Positions 20,382-27,908 of a stretch of 64,000 nucleotides of DNA are shown one piece after another. The notes beneath the pieces were generated by a model. The model worked only from the letters and a program-made list of their open reading frames with translations, had not been told where the DNA came from and did no database searches. Each line of letters starts with the position of its first letter. Positions within the stretch are counted from its first letter, which is position 1. Location of the stretch: contig NZ_PQBZ01000002.1 of the NCBI RefSeq assembly GCF_002964665.1, positions 124,001 through 188,000 on the forward strand, written 5' to 3'. The position numbers and the translations under genes were made by a program. The DNA comes from Pseudoalteromonas sp. T1lg23B. Lineage in GTDB: Bacteria > Pseudomonadota > Gammaproteobacteria > Enterobacterales > Alteromonadaceae.

Positions 20382-20566
20382 AATTGGCCCAGTTTTTGCG
20401 TCTGGGCGTTTATTTCTGTCAGAGGTTTTGTTACAGTGCGCGCGTCCTCATCCTGTAGGACATCCTGTTGATGATGTATCTCTCGCAAGAGGATACAACG
20501 TATTGATAGCTTCTCCCCAGATTGCTATAACGGCTCACTAAATTTGGTGAGCCGTGTTTTTCTTTT
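20382..20566 (+). ncRNA. candidate small RNA downstream of polA
   Basis: This gene-free gap (20323-20633) holds a chain of stable hairpins. These are GCCCAG/CTGGGC (20387-20407), GTCCT/AGGAC (around 20445-20460), and TGTATC-CTC/GAG-GATACA with a GCAA tetraloop (20475-20497). ATAGC/GCTAT follows, presenting a C-rich loop with TTCTCCCC (20507-20526). Last is a strong terminator, ACGGCTCAC/GTGAGCCGT plus T-rich tail (20530-20566). TATAAA at 20370 is a possible -10. The locus is where Spot 42 (spf) lies in enteric bacteria and Vibrio, but I do not see the Spot 42 sequence. The C-rich loop could pair with Shine-Dalgarno sequences. It is unconfirmed as a transcript. Confidence 0.5.
20530..20566 (+). 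terminator. intrinsic terminator of the candidate sRNA
   Basis: A perfect 9-bp stem ACGGCTCAC (20530-20538) and GTGAGCCGT (20547-20555), followed by GTTTTTCTTTT. No ORF ends near it on this strand; the closest is polA, which already has its own terminator at 20301. Confidence 0.85.
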
Positions 20567-20633
20567 CATTCATGTATCATTGAGTATTGCGTGTTAGTAT
20601 TAGGATTCTTCATTACATAAAAAGGATCTCGTC

Positions 20634-21206
20634 ATGCTTAAGTCGGTATTACTCTGTGCTAGTTTGCTTTCAACCCAAGTTTTTGCTGCTTGGCAGTTAG
20701 ATGCTACGCAAAGTGATTTAAGTATCACTTCTATCAAAAAGAACACCATTGCTGAAAATCACCATTTCAAGAAATTGGAAGGCACACTTTCAGATGATGG
20801 CAAGTTAGTATTTTCAATCGATCTCAAAACAATTGAAACCATGATCCCTATTCGCAATCAGCGTATGCAAGAGATGCTGTTTGATATCAGCAATTTCCCA
20901 AAAGCGAATATCACCGCTGATCTGAACAGTTACCTTAAATCGCTGAAAAATGGTGTTCAAGTCTTTAAGTCAGTACCTGTTGAGCTGTCATTACATGGCC
21001 AACAACAGACATTAGCGCTGGATTTGGTAGTGAATAAGAATAATCAGCAATTACACGTGACACCGCTTCGTAACGTACTGATTAATGCGAGCGATTTTAA
21101 TATGGTGGCCGGTGTTGAGGCGCTGAGAAAAATAGCGGGCTTAGACACTATCGCAACGGCAGTACCGGTAACCTTTAGTTTGGTGTTCAATGAGCAAGCT
21201 CACTGA
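20634..21206 (+). CDS. YceI family periplasmic protein
   Basis: 190 residues with a signal peptide (cleavage after QVFA, residue 18). The mature part is a lipocalin-like YceI domain: WQLDATQSDLSITSIKK, then LKTIETMIPIRNQRMQEMLFD and a C-terminal VPVTFSLVF strand. YceI proteins bind isoprenoid quinone-like lipids in the periplasm, but the role here is unknown. AAGGA lies before the ATG. Its last 17 bases overlap the DUF1285 gene. Confidence 0.9.
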   Translation: MLKSVLLCASLLSTQVFAAWQLDATQSDLSITSIKKNTIAENHHFKKLEGTLSDDGKLVFSIDLKTIETMIPIRNQRMQEMLFDISNFPKANITADLNSYLKSLKNGVQVFKSVPVELSLHGQQQTLALDLVVNKNNQQLHVTPLRNVLINASDFNMVAGVEALRKIAGLDTIATAVPVTFSLVFNEQAH

Positions 21207-21711
21207 TTTAATGACTGAACTTGTCACGCCACATGCCCCGACAGAAAAATGGACGGGGCAAACTTGTGGCATGATAGATATGCGTATCGATAAACAAGGA
21301 CGATGGTTTCATCAAGGCGGTGAAATCAAGCGGTTAGGGTTGCTACAACTGTTTGCCAGTGTGCTCAGTTGTGAGCAAAATACACATTGGTTAACCACAC
21401 CTGTAGAGCGCTGTGAAGTAGAGGTCGAAGATGTCGCTTTTTTAGTAACCAGCTGGTATAGCCATCAGTTAGATGATATGGATGTGTTAATTGCGGTTGA
21501 TAATTTGGGAAGAAAGTGGCCAATTTGCCAGCATTACCCTCTGGTTCTGCGTTGTTTTGAACAACAGCAACTTCCTTATCTATGTTTAAGCAATGGCTTA
21601 CAGGCAAGAGTTGCAAGAAATGTTTACTATCAGTGGGCGCAAATTGCTGAGCAGGACAAACACGGGGTTTATCTACGCTCAGCAGGTATACATTATTACT
21701 TAAATGAATAG
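21190..21711 (+). CDS. DUF1285 family protein
   Basis: This 173-residue soluble protein has GMIDMRIDKQGRWFHQGGEIKR near residue 28, the typical DUF1285 opening, and VERCEVEVEDVAF after it. No catalytic function is established for the family. It overlaps the yceI tail, so it is likely co-transcribed and translationally coupled. It converges with engB, with 9 bases between the stops. Confidence 0.82.
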   Translation: MSKLTDLMTELVTPHAPTEKWTGQTCGMIDMRIDKQGRWFHQGGEIKRLGLLQLFASVLSCEQNTHWLTTPVERCEVEVEDVAFLVTSWYSHQLDDMDVLIAVDNLGRKWPICQHYPLVLRCFEQQQLPYLCLSNGLQARVARNVYYQWAQIAEQDKHGVYLRSAGIHYYLNE

Positions 21712-21720
21712 CACTTGAGA

Positions 21721-22374
21721 CTATTCATTATTTTCTGTGTGTTCATCGTCCTGCGCATCGGGTTTGACAAATGGCCCTAAATACCAATCATCGAGTTTCC
21801 ATGCAAGCTCATTTAAGCCAATACCTTTCAAAGATGAAAACGCATGGACGGTAATATCGGCGTCTAACTCGGCTAATGCTTTACGCACTTGTAGGACTTC
21901 AGCTTTACGTTTGCCTTGTTTGAGTTTATCAGCCTTGGTCAGTAGCGCCAAAATAGGTATTTCGCTATCAACCGCCCAGTTAATCAAGTCCATATCCAAG
22001 TCTTTGAGAGGGTGACGAATATCCATTAGGACTACGAGTCCTTTCAAGCTTTTACGCTTTTGCAGATACTCTCCCAATGAACGCTGCCATTTCTTTTTCA
22101 TTTCGATTGGTACTTTAGCAAAGCCATAACCAGGAAGGTCAATCAGGCGTCTTTCCGCGTCCAATTCAAAGGTATTAATTAACTGTGTACGGCCTGGTGT
22201 TTTACTGGTGCGCGCCAGTTTTTGGTCTGTTAGGGCGTTTAGAGCGCTTGATTTACCTGCGTTGGAGCGACCCGCGAATGCGACCTCTATGCCTTCATCT
22301 GCTGGCAGCTTAGAAATATCTGGCGCACTGGTTATAAAACTAGCGGTATGGTATTTGATCCGAGATTTGAGCAC
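21721..22374 (-). CDS. engB: ribosome biogenesis GTP-binding protein EngB (YsxC/YihA)
   Basis: This essential GTPase takes part in large-subunit assembly. G1 is [10 protein letters not shown]3 is DLPGYG, G4 is TKAD, and GRTQLIN lies in switch I. I chose the GTG at 22374 because TAGGAG lies five bases upstream and the product (217 residues) starts at the conserved region. An in-frame TTG at 22398 has no ribosome binding site. Its position downstream of polA, in opposite orientation, is conserved in gammaproteobacteria. Confidence 0.93.
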   Translation of the reverse strand: MLKSRIKYHTASFITSAPDISKLPADEGIEVAFAGRSNAGKSSALNALTDQKLARTSKTPGRTQLINTFELDAERRLIDLPGYGFAKVPIEMKKKWQRSLGEYLQKRKSLKGLVVLMDIRHPLKDLDMDLINWAVDSEIPILALLTKADKLKQGKRKAEVLQVRKALAELDADITVHAFSSLKGIGLNELAWKLDDWYLGPFVKPDAQDDEHTENNE

Positions 22375-22500
22375 TGGCTCTCCTAACAATAAAAACAAAA
22401 TGGCTAAAACAAACGTAGTTTATAACACTTAGCGTCGTTGCAAAAGCAGGCATTGTTGGCTCAGGGTGCTTTTAAAACCGCTTTTCAGTAGGATTAGAAC

Positions 22501-22514
22501 TTAATCTAGGTCAA
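22501..22514. promoter_or_regulatory. possible FNR-type half-matched site before cytochrome c4
   Basis: The 22375-22687 gap lies between divergent engB and the cytochrome c4 gene and holds no ORF. TTAATCTAGGTCAA resembles the FNR consensus TTGAT-N4-ATCAA with two mismatches. It is about 175 bases before the cytochrome start. Oxygen-responsive control would suit the gene, but the match is weak. Confidence 0.25.
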
Positions 22515-22687
22515 AACCCCATAATTTATAAGCTTAATGTGGGCAGAAAACGTGCCAGAAAAATTTATATCGTGTAGAATGTAAAAATTGCAACGTAAAG
22601 ATAAAGATTGTCTACTCAAGTTACGCTGAAAAGCATGTCATCGTGTCTTGGGACTAAATATTACAGGGTCGAAACAGAGAATTTACC

Positions 22688-23320
22688 ATGAAAAAAATAG
22701 CATTAACTTTAACAATGTTGCTTGGTACGTTGTCAGCAAGCAACGCAACAGCATTTGATGGCGACGCAGAAGCGGGTAAAGCAAAGTCTGCAACTTGTGC
22801 AGCATGTCACGGCCCAGATGGCAATGCACCTGTAACTATGTATCCGAAGATTGCTGGTCAGCATGCGGACTACATTTATAAGCAACTACAAGAATTTAAG
22901 CTTGGCATGACATCTGGCGGCAGTGAAGGCCGTATGGACCCAGTCATGAGTGGCATGGCGATGCCTCTTTCTGATCAAGATATGAAAGATTTAGCAGCCT
23001 ATTTTGCCTCTTTAAACATGAGTGCTGGTACCACTCCTGAAGATGTTGTTGAAGCGGGTCAAAAGCTTTATAAAGCAGGTGATGCTGAGCGCGGTATTCC
23101 GTCATGTGCAGCGTGTCACGGACCTCGTGGTAACGGCACATCGTTAGCTAAATTCCCTAAAATCTCTTTCCAACATCCAGAGTATATCAAATCTCAGTTA
23201 GTTAAATTCCGTGATGGCACGCGTGCAAATGACCTTAATGGCATGATGCAGGATATTGCGAAAAAGCTGACAGACAAAGACATCGAAATTCTATCAAAGT
23301 ACTTGGGTGGCTTACACTAA
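22688..23320 (+). CDS. dihaem cytochrome c4
   Basis: 210 residues: signal peptide 1-22 (cleavage near ATAFD), then two similar monohaem domains, each with CAACHGP. Both have downstream Met ligands (MDPVMSGMAMPLS in the first, ANDLNGMMQDIA in the second). Cytochrome c4 donates electrons to cbb3-type oxidases in related bacteria. A strong terminator follows. Confidence 0.95.
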   Translation: MKKIALTLTMLLGTLSASNATAFDGDAEAGKAKSATCAACHGPDGNAPVTMYPKIAGQHADYIYKQLQEFKLGMTSGGSEGRMDPVMSGMAMPLSDQDMKDLAAYFASLNMSAGTTPEDVVEAGQKLYKAGDAERGIPSCAACHGPRGNGTSLAKFPKISFQHPEYIKSQLVKFRDGTRANDLNGMMQDIAKKLTDKDIEILSKYLGGLH

Positions 23321-23371
23321 AGTCTGATAGGCAGTTTGTACTTTCGCGTATAAACTAAGCAAATCGTGTAA

Positions 23372-23396
23372 AAAGGCAGCGCTCGCTGCCTTTTTT
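23372..23396 (+). terminator. cytochrome c4 terminator
   Basis: GGCAGCG (23375-23381) pairs with CGCTGCC (23384-23390) and is followed by six T, 52 bases after the stop. Confidence 0.9.
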
Positions 23397-23610
23397 GATC
23401 CCTGTTAACGATTACGATATCCCCCAAAAATCTTGTGAGACATTTGCCATTCTGGTTTGTGAGATATTTCTTATTTTGTTTTTTATTTAAGTTGTAAGTA
23501 ATTGTAATTTTAAGGTTTACACTTTTTCAATTAAAGGCAATATCGGAAATTTACTATTAACCAGTTGTAACTATTTCATTAAGGCGTAGATTATCTGATG
23601 TCGCCAAGGC

Positions 23611-23825
23611 AATAAAACAATATGGATTAAACGCGATGGAAGCGTAGGTGACAGGTTTAGTACTAAGATTGGTACTCATAATTATGGAAATAACAATAAA
23701 GTGTCAGGATTGACCGATAAGAATAAAAGCCCCATGGAAGTTTAATAATAAAAACAATATGGAAAGGCTCAGGGAAGTAACAATAAAAACAAAATGGAAG
23801 ACAGCATAATAAAAATAATAAAGAC
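23611..23825 (+). repeat. cluster of A-rich imperfect repeats (AATAAAAACAATATGGAA-like)
   Basis: Within the 640-base gene-free gap, a motif close to AATAAAAACAATATGGAA recurs. AATAAAACAATATGG is at 23611, a TGGAAATAACAATAAA variant at 23684, and GAATAAAAGCCCCATGGAAG at 23721. AATAAAAACAATATGGAA is at 23748, AATAAAAACAAAATGGAAG at 23782, and AATAAAAATAATAAAG at 23807. Spacing in the denser half is 26-34 bases. No ORF of note covers it. As RNA the units are runs of A-R-N-like triplets, the kind of sequence bound by the distal face of Hfq. It ends about 50 bases before a terminator, so the block may be part of a noncoding transcript. Confidence 0.55.
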
Positions 23826-23876
23826 TTAAAAGTCGAAGGGAGAAGTGTCCAGTTTTGTGACGCTCAGATTAGTAGG

Positions 23877-23905
23877 CGGTAGGGAGCAATCTCTACCGTC
23901 TTTTT
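23877..23905 (+). terminator. intrinsic terminator after the A-rich repeat block
   Basis: CGGTAGGG (23877-23884) pairs with CTCTACCG (23891-23898) with one G-U pair, and GTCTTTTTATTTA follows. No plus-strand coding region ends within 500 bases upstream, which implies a noncoding transcript. Confidence 0.75.
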
Positions 23906-23967
23906 ATTTATGCCTACAAATAGACCTGCTACAATACGCCTCTTAATTAATATTCTGTAAGTCAGTC

Positions 23968-24645
23968 GTGCAATTAAACTCATCATGTGGTCTGTGTGGC
24001 AATGTGGAAATCACACATTACCATCAGGATAAACGTCGTCATTATTGGCAATGTGAATGCTGCCAACTGGTCTTTGTGGGCGAGAGTGAACGTGTGTCAC
24101 CACAGCAAGAGAAAGCGATTTACGACAGCCATCAAAATGAATTAGATGACGAGGGTTATCGGCGCTTTTTATCACGGGTGGCGGACCCCTTACTTGCTCG
24201 TATTACAGAGCCTGCTACAGGATTAGATTTTGGTTGTGGGCCGGGGCCTTTACTGGCGCATATGCTGACAGAAGCCGGACATAAGATGTCAGTTTATGAC
24301 CTATACTATGCAAATGATCCTGCGGTATTAACGGGGCAATATGATTTTATTACCTGTACCGAGGTAATAGAGCATATTGCACAACCTAAAAGAATCTTGA
24401 ACCAGTTGTTTTCATTATTAAAACCCGGAGCACCTCTGGTGTTAATGACTAAATTGGTAATGGACAAGACACGCTTTGCAACATGGCACTATAAAAATGA
24501 TCTAACCCATATTTCGTTTTTTAGCCGTAAAACGTTTGCATATGTGGCACAAATTTATGGCAGCGATATCGAATTTATTGGTAACGATGTCATTATCTTA
24601 ACAAAACCAGAGGTGCCTTATGCACCGAGTGAAGAAATATTATGA
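23968..24645 (+). CDS. class I SAM methyltransferase with N-terminal zinc ribbon
   Basis: 225 residues. CGLCGN and CECCQLVF near the N-terminus form a C-x2-C...C-x2-C zinc ribbon. TGLDFGCGPGPLLAHML is the SAM-binding motif, and ITCTEVIEHIAQPKRILNQL is motif II of the Methyltransf_23 group. The substrate is unknown. The start is GTG at 23968. The stop overlaps the yihI start (ATGA), so the genes are coupled. Confidence 0.85.
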   Translation: MQLNSSCGLCGNVEITHYHQDKRRHYWQCECCQLVFVGESERVSPQQEKAIYDSHQNELDDEGYRRFLSRVADPLLARITEPATGLDFGCGPGPLLAHMLTEAGHKMSVYDLYYANDPAVLTGQYDFITCTEVIEHIAQPKRILNQLFSLLKPGAPLVLMTKLVMDKTRFATWHYKNDLTHISFFSRKTFAYVAQIYGSDIEFIGNDVIILTKPEVPYAPSEEIL

Positions 24646-25226
24646 CCAGAAAGAAGAAAACCCGTAAGGTTGCCAGTAATGGTACTCCTAGACTGAGTAA
24701 AGACAAGCTCAAAGAGCTTAGGGCAATCAAAGAGCAACGCGTAAAGAAGACCAAAGGCGCTAAACCTGGTTCGCGTAATGCACAAGAAGCTAAAGTGAAC
24801 AAAGAGCAAACAGCTGGCAAGAGCGCGAAAGATCAACGCGTAGGCAGTAAAAAACCAGTGCCATTGGTTGCTCAAACGACAGAGCAAACGCAAGAGCCTG
24901 TGATGAAGCGTCATTTGCTGCCTCAAGTTGAGTTGAAGAAAGTCAAACCACAATTGTCGCCTGAACAAGAGCTTGAGCAGCTTGAAAATGACGAAAGGTT
25001 AATGTCTTTATTAGAACGTCACGAACGTGGTGAGTTGTTAACTGGCAAAGATGCGAAGTACTTCAATCGCTCAGTGGCACGCCATCAGGAACTTTGTGAG
25101 TTACTGGGTTTGGATGATGAGTTTGAAGAACAAGATATGATTGACGATGATCCGTTGGCGTCATTTATGAGTAATGACTTGGCTAATGAATGGTTAACTG
25201 ACGAAGACGAAAACGAGGAAAGATAA
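24642..25226 (+). CDS. yihI: Der GTPase-activating protein YihI
   Basis: A 194-residue, highly charged protein. It has a basic N-terminus (MTRKKKTRKV), a KPGSRN segment, VGSKKPVPL, then LSPEQELEQLENDERLMSLLERHERGE and an acidic tail rich in Asp and Glu. This order matches E. coli YihI, which stimulates the ribosome-assembly GTPase Der. It is translationally coupled to the methyltransferase upstream and to the DUF2489 gene downstream (TAATG). Confidence 0.9.
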   Translation: MTRKKKTRKVASNGTPRLSKDKLKELRAIKEQRVKKTKGAKPGSRNAQEAKVNKEQTAGKSAKDQRVGSKKPVPLVAQTTEQTQEPVMKRHLLPQVELKKVKPQLSPEQELEQLENDERLMSLLERHERGELLTGKDAKYFNRSVARHQELCELLGLDDEFEEQDMIDDDPLASFMSNDLANEWLTDEDENEER

Positions 25227-25741
25227 TGGCTATTGGGCTGGTGATTGCTGTAGTCTGTGGCGCTGCTATCATTGCGGGGCTATCATTTTATGCGGGCAAA
25301 TTGCTGTGGCAATTAAAAGAGCAGAAAGCTCAGATAGCCAAACATCAAGCTGCGCACACTGAAAAGCTCATGCAAGCTCGCCAACAGCGTAATGCCAAAC
25401 TTGCCGACAGTATCAATCTACTAGCAAGAGCCATGAAAGAGAAACAGTGTGAATACTCTGAAGGGTGTTTACGTGTTTGGGTACTGATCTCTCAATACAG
25501 TTTCGCCGATGAAGTTGAGCTATCAGAAGTCTACCCTGGTGTGCATCAAATGTATGAAGTGGTTAAAGATATGCCCACCCATGATGCGAGAAAAAAGTAT
25601 TCAAAGAAAGAAGTGTTTAAAATGGATACAACGCGCTGGCGTGCTGAAGAACAGTTAGAGCAGGCAATATTAGACGATTGCGAGAAATTGGTTGCACAAT
25701 TTCAGGCTCTGCCCGGCAGTGATAAAGTAGTATTTCAGTAA
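25226..25741 (+). CDS. DUF2489 family membrane-anchored protein
   Basis: 171 residues. A single N-terminal transmembrane helix (residues 3-27) is followed by a coiled coil (LWQLKEQKAQIAKHQAAHTE) and a soluble domain typical of DUF2489, with CEYSEGCLRVWVLI. The function is unknown. It is coupled to yihI by a one-base overlap, the same neighbour as in many Vibrio and Alteromonadales genomes, and closed by a terminator. Confidence 0.83.
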   Translation: MAIGLVIAVVCGAAIIAGLSFYAGKLLWQLKEQKAQIAKHQAAHTEKLMQARQQRNAKLADSINLLARAMKEKQCEYSEGCLRVWVLISQYSFADEVELSEVYPGVHQMYEVVKDMPTHDARKKYSKKEVFKMDTTRWRAEEQLEQAILDDCEKLVAQFQALPGSDKVVFQ

Positions 25742-25763
25742 CGGCATTGATATATGACACGGG

Positions 25764-25793
25764 TAAAGCGATCAAATGGTCGCTTTATTTTTT
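25764..25793 (+). terminator. terminator of the methyltransferase-yihI-DUF2489 operon
   Basis: TAAAGCGA (25764-25771) pairs with TCGCTTTA (25780-25787), then six T. The remaining 240 bases up to the lipoprotein gene hold its promoter. I see no clear boxes there. Confidence 0.9.
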
Positions 25794-26034
25794 AGTGGCC
25801 ATGTACTTTGGATTGGTGCTTGAATGTAAATAAAATCAAATACATTCAAGGCGATGAATTTGTTTTGAACAAGGTGATTTGTTGGCGTTATTTTGTTGCA
25901 ATTTGCAGCTTGGCATCTCACAAAAGCTATGTGACACTAATACAGGGAATTCAAACAATATGATTTAGTTCTGGGGGTTTGGCGCTTTAGGCGTTAAATC
26001 AAAACAGGCTTGCATTGATCAAACGGTGACATGA

Positions 26035-26970
26035 ATGTCGAAAATAAAAGCATGGGAGCTTATCAGCTTGTTTTTGGTGGTGTGTTTGCTGGGAGCGTGT
26101 TCTTCTAAAGAAGAACAATTGCAGCAGTCGATCACGCAATCAATTCAACAGGCAGATAAAGAGCTCATTGATTTAAAAATGGCGCTGGAACAAGGGCAAA
26201 TTCGTAATGCCACCTTGCTCAAAGAGTACCAGAAAGTACTTCAGCAGCAGCGTCCCGAACTATCGCAAATAAGTTCGCTAATTGCACAAGATGCGACCGC
26301 ACAGGGACCACTTTATAGCGGTCTGGCCAACCGTCTCACTGAGATAAAAAATCTACCCAAAACGCCTCCAGACGAAGCAACCTTGGCACGCTTAGATGTA
26401 CTACGCGAGGCCATGAAGCCCAGTTTGTTTGGAGACGCTTTAACCGATCCGATAAATATGTTGGCCGACATGTCAAATGGCAAGCTGGCGAGAGTCGGCG
26501 CAATTAGTCAAAGTGCAGAGGGGGCAGGTGAAGGGAACCAACTGGTTGGTAATCCTAACTATGGTCAGTGGCAGACAAACAATGATGGCATGTCATTTTG
26601 GCAATGGTATGGCATGTATCGCCTGTTAGATGATGTCTTTGATGCTGTAGAGTACGGTAGTTGGAGCAAGCGTCGTAAATACAGCTATTACAATGATTAT
26701 GGTCGTTATCGCTATTCAAGCCCTAAACAGATCAAAGCACAAACCGCTTTGGAAACTCGCACGCGTCAGTCTTATCAACGCCAAGGCAAACAATTTACTA
26801 GCCCTTACGCTAAAAAACGCAGTGGTGCGTCTGGTTTGAGTCGCAGTAGCTACACACCAGTGAGCTCGCGCAGTAGTTATGCTACCTCCAGTAGTTATAG
26901 CAAAAGTGGTTCGGGGACGGTACGAAACAGTAGTAGCCGAACCTCTCGTGGTGTAAGTCGTGGCAAGTAA
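26035..26970 (+). CDS. lipoprotein with Ser/Tyr/Arg-rich tail
   Basis: 311 residues. The type II signal peptide ends in LLGAC with lipidated Cys22; Ser23 at +2 predicts outer-membrane sorting. Residues 25-150 are helical and Gln/Glu-rich (QQSITQSIQQADKELIDLK). A Trp/Tyr-rich segment, MSFWQWYGMYRLLDD, follows near residue 185. From about 255 the tail is low complexity: repeats of S-S-Y, S-R-S-S-Y and S-K-S-G, very basic. I do not recognise a family. It stands 36 bases before the DUF350 gene and is likely co-transcribed with it, so it may be the outer-membrane part of the envelope module. Confidence 0.8.
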   Translation: MSKIKAWELISLFLVVCLLGACSSKEEQLQQSITQSIQQADKELIDLKMALEQGQIRNATLLKEYQKVLQQQRPELSQISSLIAQDATAQGPLYSGLANRLTEIKNLPKTPPDEATLARLDVLREAMKPSLFGDALTDPINMLADMSNGKLARVGAISQSAEGAGEGNQLVGNPNYGQWQTNNDGMSFWQWYGMYRLLDDVFDAVEYGSWSKRRKYSYYNDYGRYRYSSPKQIKAQTALETRTRQSYQRQGKQFTSPYAKKRSGASGLSRSSYTPVSSRSSYATSSSYSKSGSGTVRNSSSRTSRGVSRGK

Positions 26971-27006
26971 TGCCAAGTGTAAAGAACAATTGTTGGAGTT
27001 ATAGAA

Positions 27007-27906
27007 ATGTACGAATTTAATGGAATAGCGATGTGGTCTTTACAAGCCTTGGCCATTGATTTTGCTATTATTATCGCACTGTTTGTGAGTTTAAAATTTA
27101 TTAAGGGTTGGGTATCAAACTTACATGCAAACGATGAGATAACAGAGCGAGATAATTTTGCTTTCGGTATCAGTTTTGCCGGTGGATTAGCTGCGCTCGC
27201 AATTGTGTTGACCGGGGTGAGTAGTGGCGCCTTCGCGCCATCTTTAGCGCAAGAAGCATTGCAGATGGGGGGGTATGGATTATTAGCCATACTACTAATT
27301 AAATTGGGTCACTTTTTTCAAGATAAAGTTGCGCTATCTAAGGTGAGTTTGCATAGTGAAATAGTCAAAGGTAACACGACGGCGTCGTTAATCGACTTTG
27401 GTCACGTGGTGAGTGTTGCGGTGGTGATTCGCTCTGCGTTATTGTGGGTCGCAACGGAAGGTTGGCATGGTTTACCAATCGTGATTGCCGCGTTCATTAT
27501 TGCAAACATTGTGTTATTGCTGATCAGCCAATATCGTGTGCAGTTATTCAAACGCACAAACCGCAGTGGCGATTGTCTGCAACAAGCGATTGTTGATGGC
27601 AATTTGGCGGTCGGGGTACGTTATGCTGGCTTTTTAATTGGGAGTGCGTTGGCCATCACAGCAGCCTCAGGCGTCGCGCCATATGCCCCTGAGAATCTGA
27701 TGCTGAGTTTAGCATGCTGGGCGCTGTGTGCTGTTGTCAGTGTAATAGCGTTTATTTTACTGCACTTACTGACCATTAAAATCATTTTGGCAGGCTGTGA
27801 CATCTCCGATGAAGTCAATCGTCAGAAAAATGTAGGGGTTGCGACAATCTCTGCCGCCATTTCTTTTGCCATTGGTATCAGTATGGCGACGTTACTTGGT
27901 GCATAA
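27007..27906 (+). CDS. inner-membrane protein with two DUF350 repeats
   Basis: 299 residues with eight hydrophobic helices in two sets of four, consistent with tandem DUF350 (YjfL-type) domains. Short charged loops follow helices 3 and 7. A GGAG ribosome binding site precedes the ATG. E. coli YjfL is a DUF350 protein encoded next to yjfI-yjfJ-yjfK. Here the same partners follow, with an aminopropyltransferase inserted between. The function is unknown; a small-molecule or ion pathway across the inner membrane is a guess. Confidence 0.85.
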   Translation: MYEFNGIAMWSLQALAIDFAIIIALFVSLKFIKGWVSNLHANDEITERDNFAFGISFAGGLAALAIVLTGVSSGAFAPSLAQEALQMGGYGLLAILLIKLGHFFQDKVALSKVSLHSEIVKGNTTASLIDFGHVVSVAVVIRSALLWVATEGWHGLPIVIAAFIIANIVLLLISQYRVQLFKRTNRSGDCLQQAIVDGNLAVGVRYAGFLIGSALAITAASGVAPYAPENLMLSLACWALCAVVSVIAFILLHLLTIKIILAGCDISDEVNRQKNVGVATISAAISFAIGISMATLLGA

Positions 27907-27908
27907 TT

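Noticed and set aside
20382..20566. Spot 42 RNA (spf)
   Set aside because: The locus is right, but the conserved Spot 42 5' region and terminator sequence are not present. I keep it only as an unnamed candidate RNA.
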